64,000 bases of DNA from Achromobacter aloeverae (GTDB lineage Bacteria > Pseudomonadota > Gammaproteobacteria > Burkholderiales > Burkholderiaceae_B): positions 434,001 through 498,000 of the forward strand of contig NZ_PYAL01000004.1 of the NCBI RefSeq assembly GCF_004121055.1, in the 5' to 3' direction. The notes beneath the pieces are model-generated. The model did no database searches. It was not told the DNA's origin and worked only from the letters and a program-made list of their open reading frames with translations. Position 1 is the first letter of the stretch, and each line of letters begins with the position of its first letter. The position numbers and the translations under genes are program-made. Shown in pieces: positions 54,452 to 62,656 of this stretch.

Positions 54452-55369
54452 ATGAATACGACGACGGTCCCCTCGACACCCCCGCATGCGCAAGGACAAG
54501 GCGGTCCGGCGCCCGTGCGCTACCCGGGCGCCTGCGATTGCCACGTCCACGTCTTCGACGACGGGACGCGCTACCCATGGGATGCATCCCGCAACTACAC
54601 GCCGGCGGCCGCGACGCTGGACGAACTGCTGGCGCTGCATGCGCGCATCGGCGTGGATCGCATGGTCATCGTGCAGCCCAGCCCCTATGGGACGGACAAC
54701 CGTTGCACGGTGGCGGCGCTGGAGCGCCTGGGCGACGCGGGCCGCGGCGTGGCGGTGATCGATGCATCGACTTCCGACGAGGACTTGCGCGCGCTGCACG
54801 CGGCGGGTGTGCGGGGCGTACGCGTCAACCTGGAAACCCACGGTCGGCATGATCCGGATTACGCGCAAGACTGCCTGTTCTGGGCGGCCCGCCGCGTCGC
54901 GCCGCTGGGGTGGCATGTGCAGGCCTACACCAACCTGCAGACCTTGTCGGCGTTGATGCGGCCGCTGGCGGACTTGCCCGCAACGCTGGTCGTCGATCAT
55001 TTCGGGCGCGCCCAGGCGGCGCTGGGAACGGCGCAACCCGGATTCGAGCGCCTGTGCGATGCGATGGCCAGAGGCCGCGTGTATGTGAAGTTGTCCGCGC
55101 CTTATCGCATTTCTCAGGACGCGGATTATGCCGACGCGGCGGCGATCGCCCGTGCGCTGATCGCCGCCAATCCGGATCGGGTGCTGTGGGGATCGGACTG
55201 GCCACATCCGGGGGCGGCGGCGGGCAAGCCGCGGCCGCTCGATGAGATTACGCCGTTCCGCGCGGAGGACGACGCGCGGGCCATGGCGCGCGCCCTGGCG
55301 TGGGCCGGGACGCCGGACGTGGCGCGCAAGCTGTTGGTGGATAACGCGGCGCGGCTGTACGAGTTCTGA
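54452..55369 (+). CDS. Amidohydrolase_2 family protein (2-pyrone-4,6-dicarboxylate hydrolase-like)
   Basis: This 305-residue metal-dependent TIM-barrel hydrolase has the HxH motif in GACDCHVHVFDD, the strand VVDHFGRAQ, and the metal-site LWGSDWPHPG near the end, as in LigI lactonases. GGGAG precedes ATG 54452 within a longer frame. It is 14 bp after the class II aldolase gene and 170 bp before a Bug receptor, so a lactone or dicarboxylate pathway is plausible. The assignment to the PDC hydrolase group is by motif only. Confidence 0.88.
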   Translation: MNTTTVPSTPPHAQGQGGPAPVRYPGACDCHVHVFDDGTRYPWDASRNYTPAAATLDELLALHARIGVDRMVIVQPSPYGTDNRCTVAALERLGDAGRGVAVIDASTSDEDLRALHAAGVRGVRVNLETHGRHDPDYAQDCLFWAARRVAPLGWHVQAYTNLQTLSALMRPLADLPATLVVDHFGRAQAALGTAQPGFERLCDAMARGRVYVKLSAPYRISQDADYADAAAIARALIAANPDRVLWGSDWPHPGAAAGKPRPLDEITPFRAEDDARAMARALAWAGTPDVARKLLVDNAARLYEF

Positions 55370-55539
55370 GCGCGTGCCGGGCGGACATGCCGGAACCCCG
55401 CGGCTTCCGCGGCGCGCCGCCACGACTGCGGCGCGGGGCGTGCGCGCGGCCATATCGCGCGGCGGCCGGCACGGGCTGCCCGGGACGTCGGACAACCTAA
55501 GGCGCGGCGCGGCAGAGAATAATTATCAGGAGACACATC

Positions 55540-56529
55540 ATGAACAAGCTTGCACGCGGCCTGGCCGCGCTCTCGGGGGCGTTCGCCGTCGCGGCGGCCT
55601 GCCTGGCGCTGCCGGCGCATGCCGGTGATGCCTTTCCGAGCAAACCGATACGCATCATCGTGCCCGTCGCGGCGGGCGGGACCGTGGACCTGGTCGCGCG
55701 CCTGGTGGCCAAGGGCCTGTCCGAGGACCTGCGGCAGTCCGTGATCGTGGAGAACAAGCCGGGGGCCAGCGGCCTGCTCGGCACCCGCGAGGTGGCACGC
55801 GCGGCGCCGGATGGCTATACGCTGCTGGCGGTCGCCAATACCTTCGTGTCGGCGCCCCAGTTCGTGCCGGACGCCGGCTACGATCCGCTCGCCGATTTCG
55901 CGCCGGTCACGCAGACATGCCAGATCCCCATGGTCCTGGTGGCGCATCCCTCGGTGCCGCAGCGCACAGTCCGGGCCCTGATCGAGCGGGCCCGCGCGCA
56001 TCCCGGCGAGGTGTCGTTCGCATCCTCGGGGGTGGGATCGACCGGCTACATCGCGGCGGAACTCTTCAGCAAGCAGGCCGGCATCAGGATGCTGAGCGTG
56101 TCGTACAAGGGCAATTCACAGGCATTGACGGATCTCGTAGGAGGCCAGGTCATGATCATGTTCGACCAGGTGAGCACGTCGGGCACGTATGTGAAGGCGG
56201 GCAAGCTCAATGCGATAGGCGTGACCACCAGCACCCGATCGAAGTTGCTGCCGGATGTGCCGACCATCGCCGAGGCTGGCCTGCCGGGTTTCGAGGACGA
56301 TACGTTCAATGCCATCCTGGCGCCGGCCGGGACGCCCGCGGCGGTGGTGGCCAGGCTGCATGACGCCATCGCCCAGGTCCTGCGGCGACCGGAGACCGTC
56401 GCCGTGCTGGCCAGGCAGGGAATAGAAGTGCAACCCAGCGCGAGTCCGGAGGCGTTCGGCGCCATGCTGAAACGCGCGGTGGACAAGTACCGCTCGATCG
56501 ATAAGGAGACCGCGCGGTCGGGGTCCTAG
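55540..56529 (+). CDS. Bug-family tripartite tricarboxylate transporter receptor (5)
   Basis: The 329-residue periplasmic receptor has a signal peptide ending near LPAHAGD. Family motifs are IRIIVPVAAGGTVDLVARL, ENKPGASGLLGTREVARA, APDGYTLLAVAN and SYKGNSQALTDLVGG. It follows the amidohydrolase on the same strand and probably supplies the substrate of that operon. No membrane partners are adjacent. Confidence 0.93.
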   Translation: MNKLARGLAALSGAFAVAAACLALPAHAGDAFPSKPIRIIVPVAAGGTVDLVARLVAKGLSEDLRQSVIVENKPGASGLLGTREVARAAPDGYTLLAVANTFVSAPQFVPDAGYDPLADFAPVTQTCQIPMVLVAHPSVPQRTVRALIERARAHPGEVSFASSGVGSTGYIAAELFSKQAGIRMLSVSYKGNSQALTDLVGGQVMIMFDQVSTSGTYVKAGKLNAIGVTTSTRSKLLPDVPTIAEAGLPGFEDDTFNAILAPAGTPAAVVARLHDAIAQVLRRPETVAVLARQGIEVQPSASPEAFGAMLKRAVDKYRSIDKETARSGS

Positions 56530-56650
56530 ACAGCGCGCTCATGGGCGTTGTGGGCATCGATGTGCCGGGCGCCGGCTTAAGTGGAGCGGCCGCGGGCACG
56601 GGTAGAGCGGCCGCGGGCAAGGGCCCCGGAGAAGCCGTCGCCTGTAGCGC

Positions 56651-57064
56651 TCAGCGACCCTCTTGCCAGAGGAAGACGTCCGGACGATGGGCGAGATACC
56701 AGGCCAGGGACCGGGTGACCGGCAGCTGCTGTATTTCGTGCAGCTTGAAGTAGCCGGCCCCCGCGCCTTCCATCACGCGGAAGTCGCCCCATTCGATGGG
56801 ACGGGGAAGCAGCATCAAGGGGGCCTCCTGGCCGTCGCCGCCTGTGCGCCGGCCGATCTCGATGAACTCCGCCGGGCGGGCGACGATACCCAGCTCTTCT
56901 TCCAGTTCGCGCGCCGCCGTATGCGCGTGATCTTCATCCTCCGGTTCGACCGCGCCGCCCCAGAAGCTCCAGCACAGCGGGCCCAGGGTGGCACCGCTGT
57001 CGCGCATTTGCAGGAGGGCGCGGCCATGGCGGTCGCGGACGAGAATGCTGATGTTGGTGATCAC
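56651..57064 (-). CDS. NUDIX hydrolase
   Basis: This 137-residue protein hydrolyses a nucleoside diphosphate linked to another group (X). The Nudix box runs from GGAVEPEDEDHAHTAARELEEELGI; RELEEELGI is exact, and the preceding spacing has one extra residue compared with the consensus. GTG 57064 is taken as the start (VITNISILVRDRHG) because the upstream frame is a low-complexity repeat; AGGA lies about 10 bases before it. It is transcribed alone; the substrate is unknown. Confidence 0.88.
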   Translation of the reverse strand: MITNISILVRDRHGRALLQMRDSGATLGPLCWSFWGGAVEPEDEDHAHTAARELEEELGIVARPAEFIEIGRRTGGDGQEAPLMLLPRPIEWGDFRVMEGAGAGYFKLHEIQQLPVTRSLAWYLAHRPDVFLWQEGR

Positions 57065-57144
57065 GGCTGCTGATCCTGGAAAAGCGGGCTGGATGGCGGT
57101 TCGTGCGTCGCACCGCCGCCGCGCTAGTTTCGCCTGAATCCCCT

Positions 57145-57234
57145 GCGCGTTCAAATGCGCGTTCCTGTGCGGGTTCATTGCGGGTTCCTGTGCGCGTTCA
57201 TGCGCGCGTTCATGCGCGCGATCATGTGCGCGTC
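57145..57234. repeat. Degenerate 12-bp tandem repeat upstream of the NUDIX gene
   Basis: About eight imperfect copies of a GCGCGTTCATGT-like unit run through these 90 bases. They lie 80-170 bases upstream of the NUDIX start, in its probable promoter/leader region. On the minus strand they would encode an Arg/Ala/His-rich low-complexity stretch, which is why an upstream start is not accepted. Confidence 0.75.
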
Positions 57235-57384
57235 TTAATGCGTGCCCCGGCGCGCATTGAAACGTACCGCGCATTCAAGCAGCCCTTAAACATATGCGCA
57301 GTCGGTCTTTGGCGGCGGCGCGAGCGATGCCTATGATCCTCGGGATTCCCGTCTTCATTTTCTGTTCGACCTACGGAAGCGCCT

Positions 57385-59037
57385 ATGACCCGCACTACAC
57401 AGACCTCCTACGCCCATACGGTACTTGCCACCGATGACTTGCTGGGCCTCCTGGGCAATCCCGGCGAGCTTGCCGTCCTGGACGTCCGTCCCCATGGCGT
57501 CTATGCGCGCGGGCATCTCCTGTTGTCCGCCTCGGCGCCGTACTGGAACCTGGAACTGGAGATCGATCGCCTGGTGCCGCGCCGTGATGCACAGGTGGTG
57601 CTGGTGGACGACGGCGACGGGCTGGCCGAGCGCGCGGCGCGCAAGCTGGCGGTGCTGGGCTATACGCGCGTGGCGGTGTTGCAGGGCGGCGTCGAGGGAT
57701 GGCAGGCGGCCGGCCAGCAGCTGTTCAGCGGCACCAATGTCCTGAGCAAGGCCTTTGGCGAAGTGCTGGAACATGAATTGGGTACGCCCTCCATCGATGC
57801 GGCGGACCTCAAGGAACGCCTGCGGCGGGGGGATGACCTGGTGGTGGTCGACAGCCGCACCACCGAGGAGTTCGCTGACTTCAGCATTCCGGGCGCATAC
57901 AGCCTGCCGGGGGCGGAACTGGTCTATCGCATCGGCGAGGTGGCCCAGGATCCGAATACGTTGGTGGTGGTCAACTGCGCCGGCCGCACGCGCAGCATCG
58001 TGGGCGCGCAGACCTTGATCAATGCGGGCATCCCCAACCCGGTCGTGTCATTGCGCGATGGCACGATGGCCTGGCTGTTGAATGGCGATACGCTGGACCA
58101 CGGCAAGATACGTCCGGCGCCCGTGCCGACGGACCGGACCTTGGCGCAGGCGCGGGCGCGCGCCGACCAGATGGCCAGCCGCGCCGGTGTGAATCGCCTC
58201 GATGAGGCCGACTTGCAGCGTTTGCTGTCGCAGTCGGCGACGCACACGGTGTACCGCTTCGATGTGCGTGACCGGCAGGAATACCTTGCGGGTCATCTGC
58301 CGGGTTGGCGGTGGGCGCCGGGCGGTCAGCTGGTGCAGGCGACGGACGAATACGCGGCGACCCGCGGCGCGCATATCGTGCTGGCGGATTGGGACGGCGT
58401 GCGCGCGCTGACCACGGCCGCCTGGCTGGCGCAGCTGGGCGGTTTCCAGGTGCACGTGTATCCCGTCGCGTTGCAGCCGGGCGTGGGCCTGGAGACGGGC
58501 GCGGAGCCGGTGCGGGTGCTGCGTGCCCATATCGAGGAGCCGCCGGCGGTGGATCCGACGGAATTGGCGGCGTGGTTGAAGGAAGGGGGCACGGTGGTGT
58601 TCGATATCGAGAACAGCGTGGCCTATGCGCGGCGGCATATCGCCGGCGCGCGTTTCGTCGGGGCGCATGCCCTGGAGCAGGCGCTGGCCGCGCTGCCCGG
58701 CGGGACGCGGGTGGTGCTGGCATCCGTCGACGGCCTGCTGGCCCATGGCGTGGCGCAGGACCTGCGATCGACCGGGCGGACGGTGCACGTGCTGCGAGGC
58801 GGCAGCCGGGCCTGGTTCGCCGCCGGCCTGGAGACCGGCACGGGCCGCGAGGGCATCGAGACGGGCGAGGAAGACACCTGGTACGGCCCATATGTGTACC
58901 GGGATCTCGCTGAACGCGACGCCAAGTTCCGGGCCTATCTCGATTGGGAAATCGGCCTGGTGGCGCAGCTGGAACGCGAACCGCACGTGGGCATCAACCT
59001 GCGCGGCTCACTGCGCGCCGAGCCGTTGCGGCCTTAA
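57385..59037 (+). CDS. Four-domain rhodanese-related sulfurtransferase
   Basis: The 550-residue protein consists of four tandem rhodanese folds (about 14-125, 137-245, 272-375, 388-485) plus a C-terminal tail. Only domain 2 has the sulfur-accepting Cys, Cys198 in VVVNCAGRTRS. The matching loops in domains 1, 3 and 4 read VLVDDGDGL, VLADWDGVR and VLASVDGLL, with no Cys. It would transfer sulfane sulfur in the cytoplasm through one active centre, with three structural domains. It is transcribed alone. Confidence 0.9.
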   Translation: MTRTTQTSYAHTVLATDDLLGLLGNPGELAVLDVRPHGVYARGHLLLSASAPYWNLELEIDRLVPRRDAQVVLVDDGDGLAERAARKLAVLGYTRVAVLQGGVEGWQAAGQQLFSGTNVLSKAFGEVLEHELGTPSIDAADLKERLRRGDDLVVVDSRTTEEFADFSIPGAYSLPGAELVYRIGEVAQDPNTLVVVNCAGRTRSIVGAQTLINAGIPNPVVSLRDGTMAWLLNGDTLDHGKIRPAPVPTDRTLAQARARADQMASRAGVNRLDEADLQRLLSQSATHTVYRFDVRDRQEYLAGHLPGWRWAPGGQLVQATDEYAATRGAHIVLADWDGVRALTTAAWLAQLGGFQVHVYPVALQPGVGLETGAEPVRVLRAHIEEPPAVDPTELAAWLKEGGTVVFDIENSVAYARRHIAGARFVGAHALEQALAALPGGTRVVLASVDGLLAHGVAQDLRSTGRTVHVLRGGSRAWFAAGLETGTGREGIETGEEDTWYGPYVYRDLAERDAKFRAYLDWEIGLVAQLEREPHVGINLRGSLRAEPLRP

Positions 59038-59480
59038 GGCGTATAACGATAAACACGGGTATCGCGCACGGCGAAACCGGATTTTTCGTAAAGGGCGTGG
59101 GCGGCGGCGCGGGAGGGATTCGAGGTGAGATCCACCGTTCGCGCGCCAAATGTCCGCGCATGACCGAGCGCCGCGTCGACCAGGGCCTTGCCCGCGCCCA
59201 GTCCGCGCGCGCTGCTGTCCACGACCACGTCTTCTATCCAGGCGCGTTGGCCGGTGGGAATGCGCATGCACACCAGGGTCAGCGTGCCCACGATGCGGCC
59301 GTTGCGCCTGTCGCGGGCCAGGAGCACGGTGTTCGCGGGCGCAGCCACGATGTGTGCCAGTTGTTCTACCGTAAGTATCGTGGCGGAGCGAGAGAGCTGC
59401 GGCAGCAACTTCTCGAAGGCGGTCACTATTTCATCCGTGACGGTGGTGACGGCTTCTATATCGACGGCAGCATTGGGCAC
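59034..59480 (-). CDS. GNAT-family N-acetyltransferase
   Basis: The 148-residue protein is a GNAT acetyltransferase with the acetyl-CoA pyrophosphate-binding motif ARGLGAGKALV (RxxGxG/A), the preceding beta-4 IEDVVVDSS and a C-terminal AHALYEKSGFAVRD. The acceptor is unknown. Its 3' end overlaps the convergent rhodanese gene by 4 bases, and a short gap separates it from the GFA gene on the same strand. Confidence 0.9.
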   Translation of the reverse strand: MPNAAVDIEAVTTVTDEIVTAFEKLLPQLSRSATILTVEQLAHIVAAPANTVLLARDRRNGRIVGTLTLVCMRIPTGQRAWIEDVVVDSSARGLGAGKALVDAALGHARTFGARTVDLTSNPSRAAAHALYEKSGFAVRDTRVYRYTP

Positions 59481-59518
59481 GTGAACTCCTGTTGTTTGAA
59501 ACGTAGTCTATTGTTCTT

Positions 59519-59896
59519 TCATAGCCGGCTGCCGTGGATTTTCATCAGGGGCACGCTGGCGGGATCGAATCCTTCCAGGCAGCGCGTATTGATTGCCCAT
59601 CCCAGGAATGGCCGAAGGCCGGCGGCGGCTTCCGTTGCGGTGGGAGCGCTGGGCTTGCGGAAAGGCAGGATGCCGCAAACCGGGCAGAAATAGTCCGCGC
59701 CCGTCATGCTGCCCCAGCGGTAGACCGACAGGTCTTCGATGGGCGTGAGCAGCCGGAACGCCTCCGGCGCCACCCGGAATATCAGCGCGCCGCGCCGCGA
59801 GCAGACCGAACAATCGCAGGCGCGCACATGGTCGATATCCGCATCGATCTCGAACCGGACCGCCTTGCAATGACAGGTGCCTTGGTAGGTTTTCAT
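59519..59896 (-). CDS. GFA family (CENP-V/Gfa-type zinc) protein
   Basis: The 125-residue zinc protein resembles glutathione-dependent formaldehyde-activating enzyme. The Cys ligands of the two sites are present: CHCKAV (residues 8-10), CDCSVCS, and FCPVCG. Members bind glutathione adducts, though activity on formaldehyde is rarely proven. Its ATG overlaps the stop of the upstream LysR gene (ATGA), so the two are co-translated. Confidence 0.9.
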   Translation of the reverse strand: MKTYQGTCHCKAVRFEIDADIDHVRACDCSVCSRRGALIFRVAPEAFRLLTPIEDLSVYRWGSMTGADYFCPVCGILPFRKPSAPTATEAAAGLRPFLGWAINTRCLEGFDPASVPLMKIHGSRL

Positions 59897-60855
59897 CGGG
59901 TTTGAGCTACCTGGTTCGAAAGGGGGAAGTCACCGCGCATGGTATCCGGTTGCCTGAGGGGCGCGGACAAGCCGCGGACGTGGCGGGTCAAGACTTCCAG
60001 GAAAGAGGCGGCTTCGGCGCTCAACGCGCGGCGGGGGTGCGTGACGCAGACGACCTGGCGGAACAGGTGCGGCGCCGAGACTTCGTGCAGGCGCAGCCTG
60101 CCGCGCTGCACGCGATTGCGCACGGCGACGCGCGGTAGAAGGGTCGCGTAGGCCGTGCGCTCGACCAGCTTGATGATGGAAACGATGGAGTCCATCTCAT
60201 AGGTGGGCGACAGGTCGATGTCCTCGGCCTGCGCGAAGCTCTCCAGGATGCCGCGTAACCCATGCTGGCGGGTCGGCAAGGCCAGGTTGAGCATGGCGGC
60301 CTCGCGCAAGGGCACGGTCTGGCCCAGGCTGTGCGCATGGGCGCTGCCGGTGACCAGCACCAGGTCCTCGTCGACGATGTGCTCGACCGCCAGGGACAGG
60401 GGGCGGCGCGGCTTGTTGATGAACGCGGCATCCAGCTGGCCGCCCGCGACCAGGTCCCCCAGGGTGGCGCTATACCCATCAGTGACCGTGATGGTGACCT
60501 TGGCATGCTGGGCGGCGAATTCCTCGATCGCATCGGACAGCACCCCTTGTGCGATGGACGCGATCATGCCCACGTTGACATGCCCCTTGAGCTCGCCATC
60601 GGTGCGCAGGAGCTGGTCCCGGGCATGCGTGAAGTCGCGCATGATGGGCAGGAAGGTGCGGTACATCTGCCGCGCCGCCGCCGTCGGGCGCATGCCCTGC
60701 TGGCTGCGCTCGAACAGCTTGCGGCCGATTTCGTCCTCCAGGCGCGCGATCTGCATGCTAAGCGCGGGCTGCACGATATTGAGCCGCCGCGCCGCACGCG
60801 TGACCGTGCCTTCCTCATACAGGCAGATGAAGTACTGGATTTGCCGCAATTCCAT
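59893..60855 (-). CDS. LysR-family transcriptional regulator
   Basis: The 320-residue regulator starts MELRQIQYFICLYEEGTVTRAARRLNIVQPALS, a typical winged helix-turn-helix, followed by the effector-binding domain. It is divergent from an aldehyde dehydrogenase-Bug-molybdoenzyme group across 181 bp that carries inverted repeats and a promoter, so it probably controls that group. It overlaps the downstream GFA gene by 4 bases. Confidence 0.92.
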   Translation of the reverse strand: MELRQIQYFICLYEEGTVTRAARRLNIVQPALSMQIARLEDEIGRKLFERSQQGMRPTAAARQMYRTFLPIMRDFTHARDQLLRTDGELKGHVNVGMIASIAQGVLSDAIEEFAAQHAKVTITVTDGYSATLGDLVAGGQLDAAFINKPRRPLSLAVEHIVDEDLVLVTGSAHAHSLGQTVPLREAAMLNLALPTRQHGLRGILESFAQAEDIDLSPTYEMDSIVSIIKLVERTAYATLLPRVAVRNRVQRGRLRLHEVSAPHLFRQVVCVTHPRRALSAEAASFLEVLTRHVRGLSAPLRQPDTMRGDFPLSNQVAQTR

Positions 60856-60914
60856 GGTGCAAGTCGATCCTGTCGAGTCCTGGCGTCCGGCCGGTGCCTG
60901 GGCGTTCGGGCCAT

Positions 60915-60955
60915 ATTATCAGTTTGTGTGATGAACTGGATAATTAAAGATTAAT
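60915..60955. promoter_or_regulatory. Candidate LysR operators upstream of the aldehyde dehydrogenase gene
   Basis: Two inverted repeats are adjacent: ATTATCAGTT (60915-60924) with AACTGGATAAT (60934-60944), imperfect by one base, and the perfect ATTAA-AGA-TTAAT (60943-60955). The second ends at the -35 element of the aldehyde dehydrogenase promoter and fits the T-N11-A pattern, as expected for an activating LysR protein. Confidence 0.55.
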
Positions 60956-60983
60956 TGACGTGATACTGGCCGCTTCCTAGACT
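60955..60983 (+). promoter_or_regulatory. Promoter of the aldehyde dehydrogenase operon
   Basis: TTGACG (60955-60960) and TAGACT (60978-60983) are separated by exactly 17 bases, a good sigma70-type match 54 bases before the aldehyde dehydrogenase start. The -35 box abuts the candidate LysR operator. Confidence 0.55.
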
Positions 60984-61036
60984 GCGTACATCAAAAGAAC
61001 GGGCCGGAAGGCTCGTCGGACAGGAGACAGCTACGC

Positions 61037-62506
61037 ATGAGCGCCGCCGATATTGCCTTGAATTCGATCGCGGGACGATGGGTGCCCGCGAACAGCGGCC
61101 GCATCGGCGAGCGGCGCGATCCCGCCACCGGCGAGCTGGCGGGCCGCTATGCCGATAGCGGCGCCGATGATGCCGAGGCCGCCATCGCGGCTGCCCACCG
61201 GGCCTTCTTCCAGTCGGCCTGGGCGCAGAGCCCGCGGGTGCGCCAGATGGCCATGCTGCGCTGGGCCGACCGGCTGGAACAGCAGGCTGCGGAACTGGCC
61301 GACCTGCTGACGCTGGAGAACGGCAAGGTGCTGGCGCAGTCGCGCGGCGAGATCGCCGGTGCGATATCGGAAATACGCTATTACGCCGGCTTGGCCCGCC
61401 ATATCCCCGGCCACGTCCTGGAAGTCGAACCGGGCGCGTTCTCCACGCTGCTGAAGGAACCGGCCGGCGTGGCCGGGCTGATCATTCCCTGGAATGCGCC
61501 CGCGGTGCTGTTGATACGCGCCTTGACGCCGGCGCTGGCGGCGGGCTGCACGGTGGTCATCAAGTCGGCGTGGCAGACGGCGCGCTTGACCGCGGCCCTG
61601 GTGGCGCCCTTGATCGAGGACGCCGCCGTGCCGGCTGGCACCGTCAACCTGCTGACCGAAAGCGGCAGCGCGGCGTCGCAGGCCCTGGTGGCATCGGCCG
61701 ACGTGGACGTGATCAGCTTCACCGGCTCGAATGCCGTGGGGCAGCGCATCATGGCCGCGGCCGCGCCCACCATGAAGAAACTGTCGCTGGAACTGGGCGG
61801 CAAGTCTTGCTGCCTCGTCTTCGACGACGTGGACGTGCAGTGGGCCGCGCCTCGCCTGGCCGCCGCCGCCACCATCATCTCGGGGCAGCAGTGCACCGCT
61901 GCCCGCCGCGTGCTCGTTCACGGCTCGCGCTACGAGGAAATGAAGACGGCGTTGCGCGATGCCCTCGCGGCCTTGCGCGTGGCGCCGGGGACCGCGCCGG
62001 GCGCGCAGATCGGCCCGCTGATCGACCCGGCATCGGCGTCGGCGGTGCAGGCGCGCATCGAGGCCGCGCAGCAGGAGGCCGACGAAGTCGTGCTGGCGGG
62101 GCGGCGGCTGGACGGTGAACTGGCCGCGGGCTGCTTCGTGTCGCCCACGCTGGTCGCGCACCGCGATACGCAGGCCTTCTTCGTGCAGGAAGAGATCTTC
62201 GGCCCGCTGCTGGTGCTGGAACGATTCGAGGACGAAGCCGAGGCCGTGGCGCGCGCCAACCATACCGAATACGGCCTGTCGGCCAGCGTCTGGACGCACG
62301 ACGGCGCGCGCGGCATGCGCGTCGCCCGCGCGCTGCGCAATGGCACGGTCTGGCTGAACGACCACAACAAGCTGTTCGCCGAAGCCGAGACCGGCGGCTA
62401 CCGGCGCAGCGGCATCGGCCGCCTGCATGGCTACGACGCCTTGATCGATTTCATGGAAATCAAGCACATCTACCAGGAAGCCGGCGTGGTCCCACGCATG
62501 GCTTAG
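61037..62506 (+). CDS. NAD(P)-dependent aldehyde dehydrogenase
   Basis: This 489-residue enzyme oxidises an aldehyde to the acid. The catalytic Cys286 lies in GQQCTAARR and the general-base Glu252 in LELGGKS; the oxyanion Asn is in IIPWNAPA, and EEIFGPLL is near the C-terminus. It is the first gene downstream of a LysR-type promoter and is followed on the same strand by a Bug receptor and a molybdopterin dehydrogenase. The substrate aldehyde is unknown. Confidence 0.94.
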   Translation: MSAADIALNSIAGRWVPANSGRIGERRDPATGELAGRYADSGADDAEAAIAAAHRAFFQSAWAQSPRVRQMAMLRWADRLEQQAAELADLLTLENGKVLAQSRGEIAGAISEIRYYAGLARHIPGHVLEVEPGAFSTLLKEPAGVAGLIIPWNAPAVLLIRALTPALAAGCTVVIKSAWQTARLTAALVAPLIEDAAVPAGTVNLLTESGSAASQALVASADVDVISFTGSNAVGQRIMAAAAPTMKKLSLELGGKSCCLVFDDVDVQWAAPRLAAAATIISGQQCTAARRVLVHGSRYEEMKTALRDALAALRVAPGTAPGAQIGPLIDPASASAVQARIEAAQQEADEVVLAGRRLDGELAAGCFVSPTLVAHRDTQAFFVQEEIFGPLLVLERFEDEAEAVARANHTEYGLSASVWTHDGARGMRVARALRNGTVWLNDHNKLFAEAETGGYRRSGIGRLHGYDALIDFMEIKHIYQEAGVVPRMA

Positions 62507-62656
62507 ACGCCCCTGGGGGGAAGTCGGGCCGCCGCGCCTGTCGCGGCCGTGTCCGGCGGCCAGGCGTACGCGCTTGCCAGCGGGTACGCCTGGATAAACA
62601 CACCGACATAAAGGAAAGGACCGCGTTGACGGTCCGTATCGTGGAGACGACGCAAT

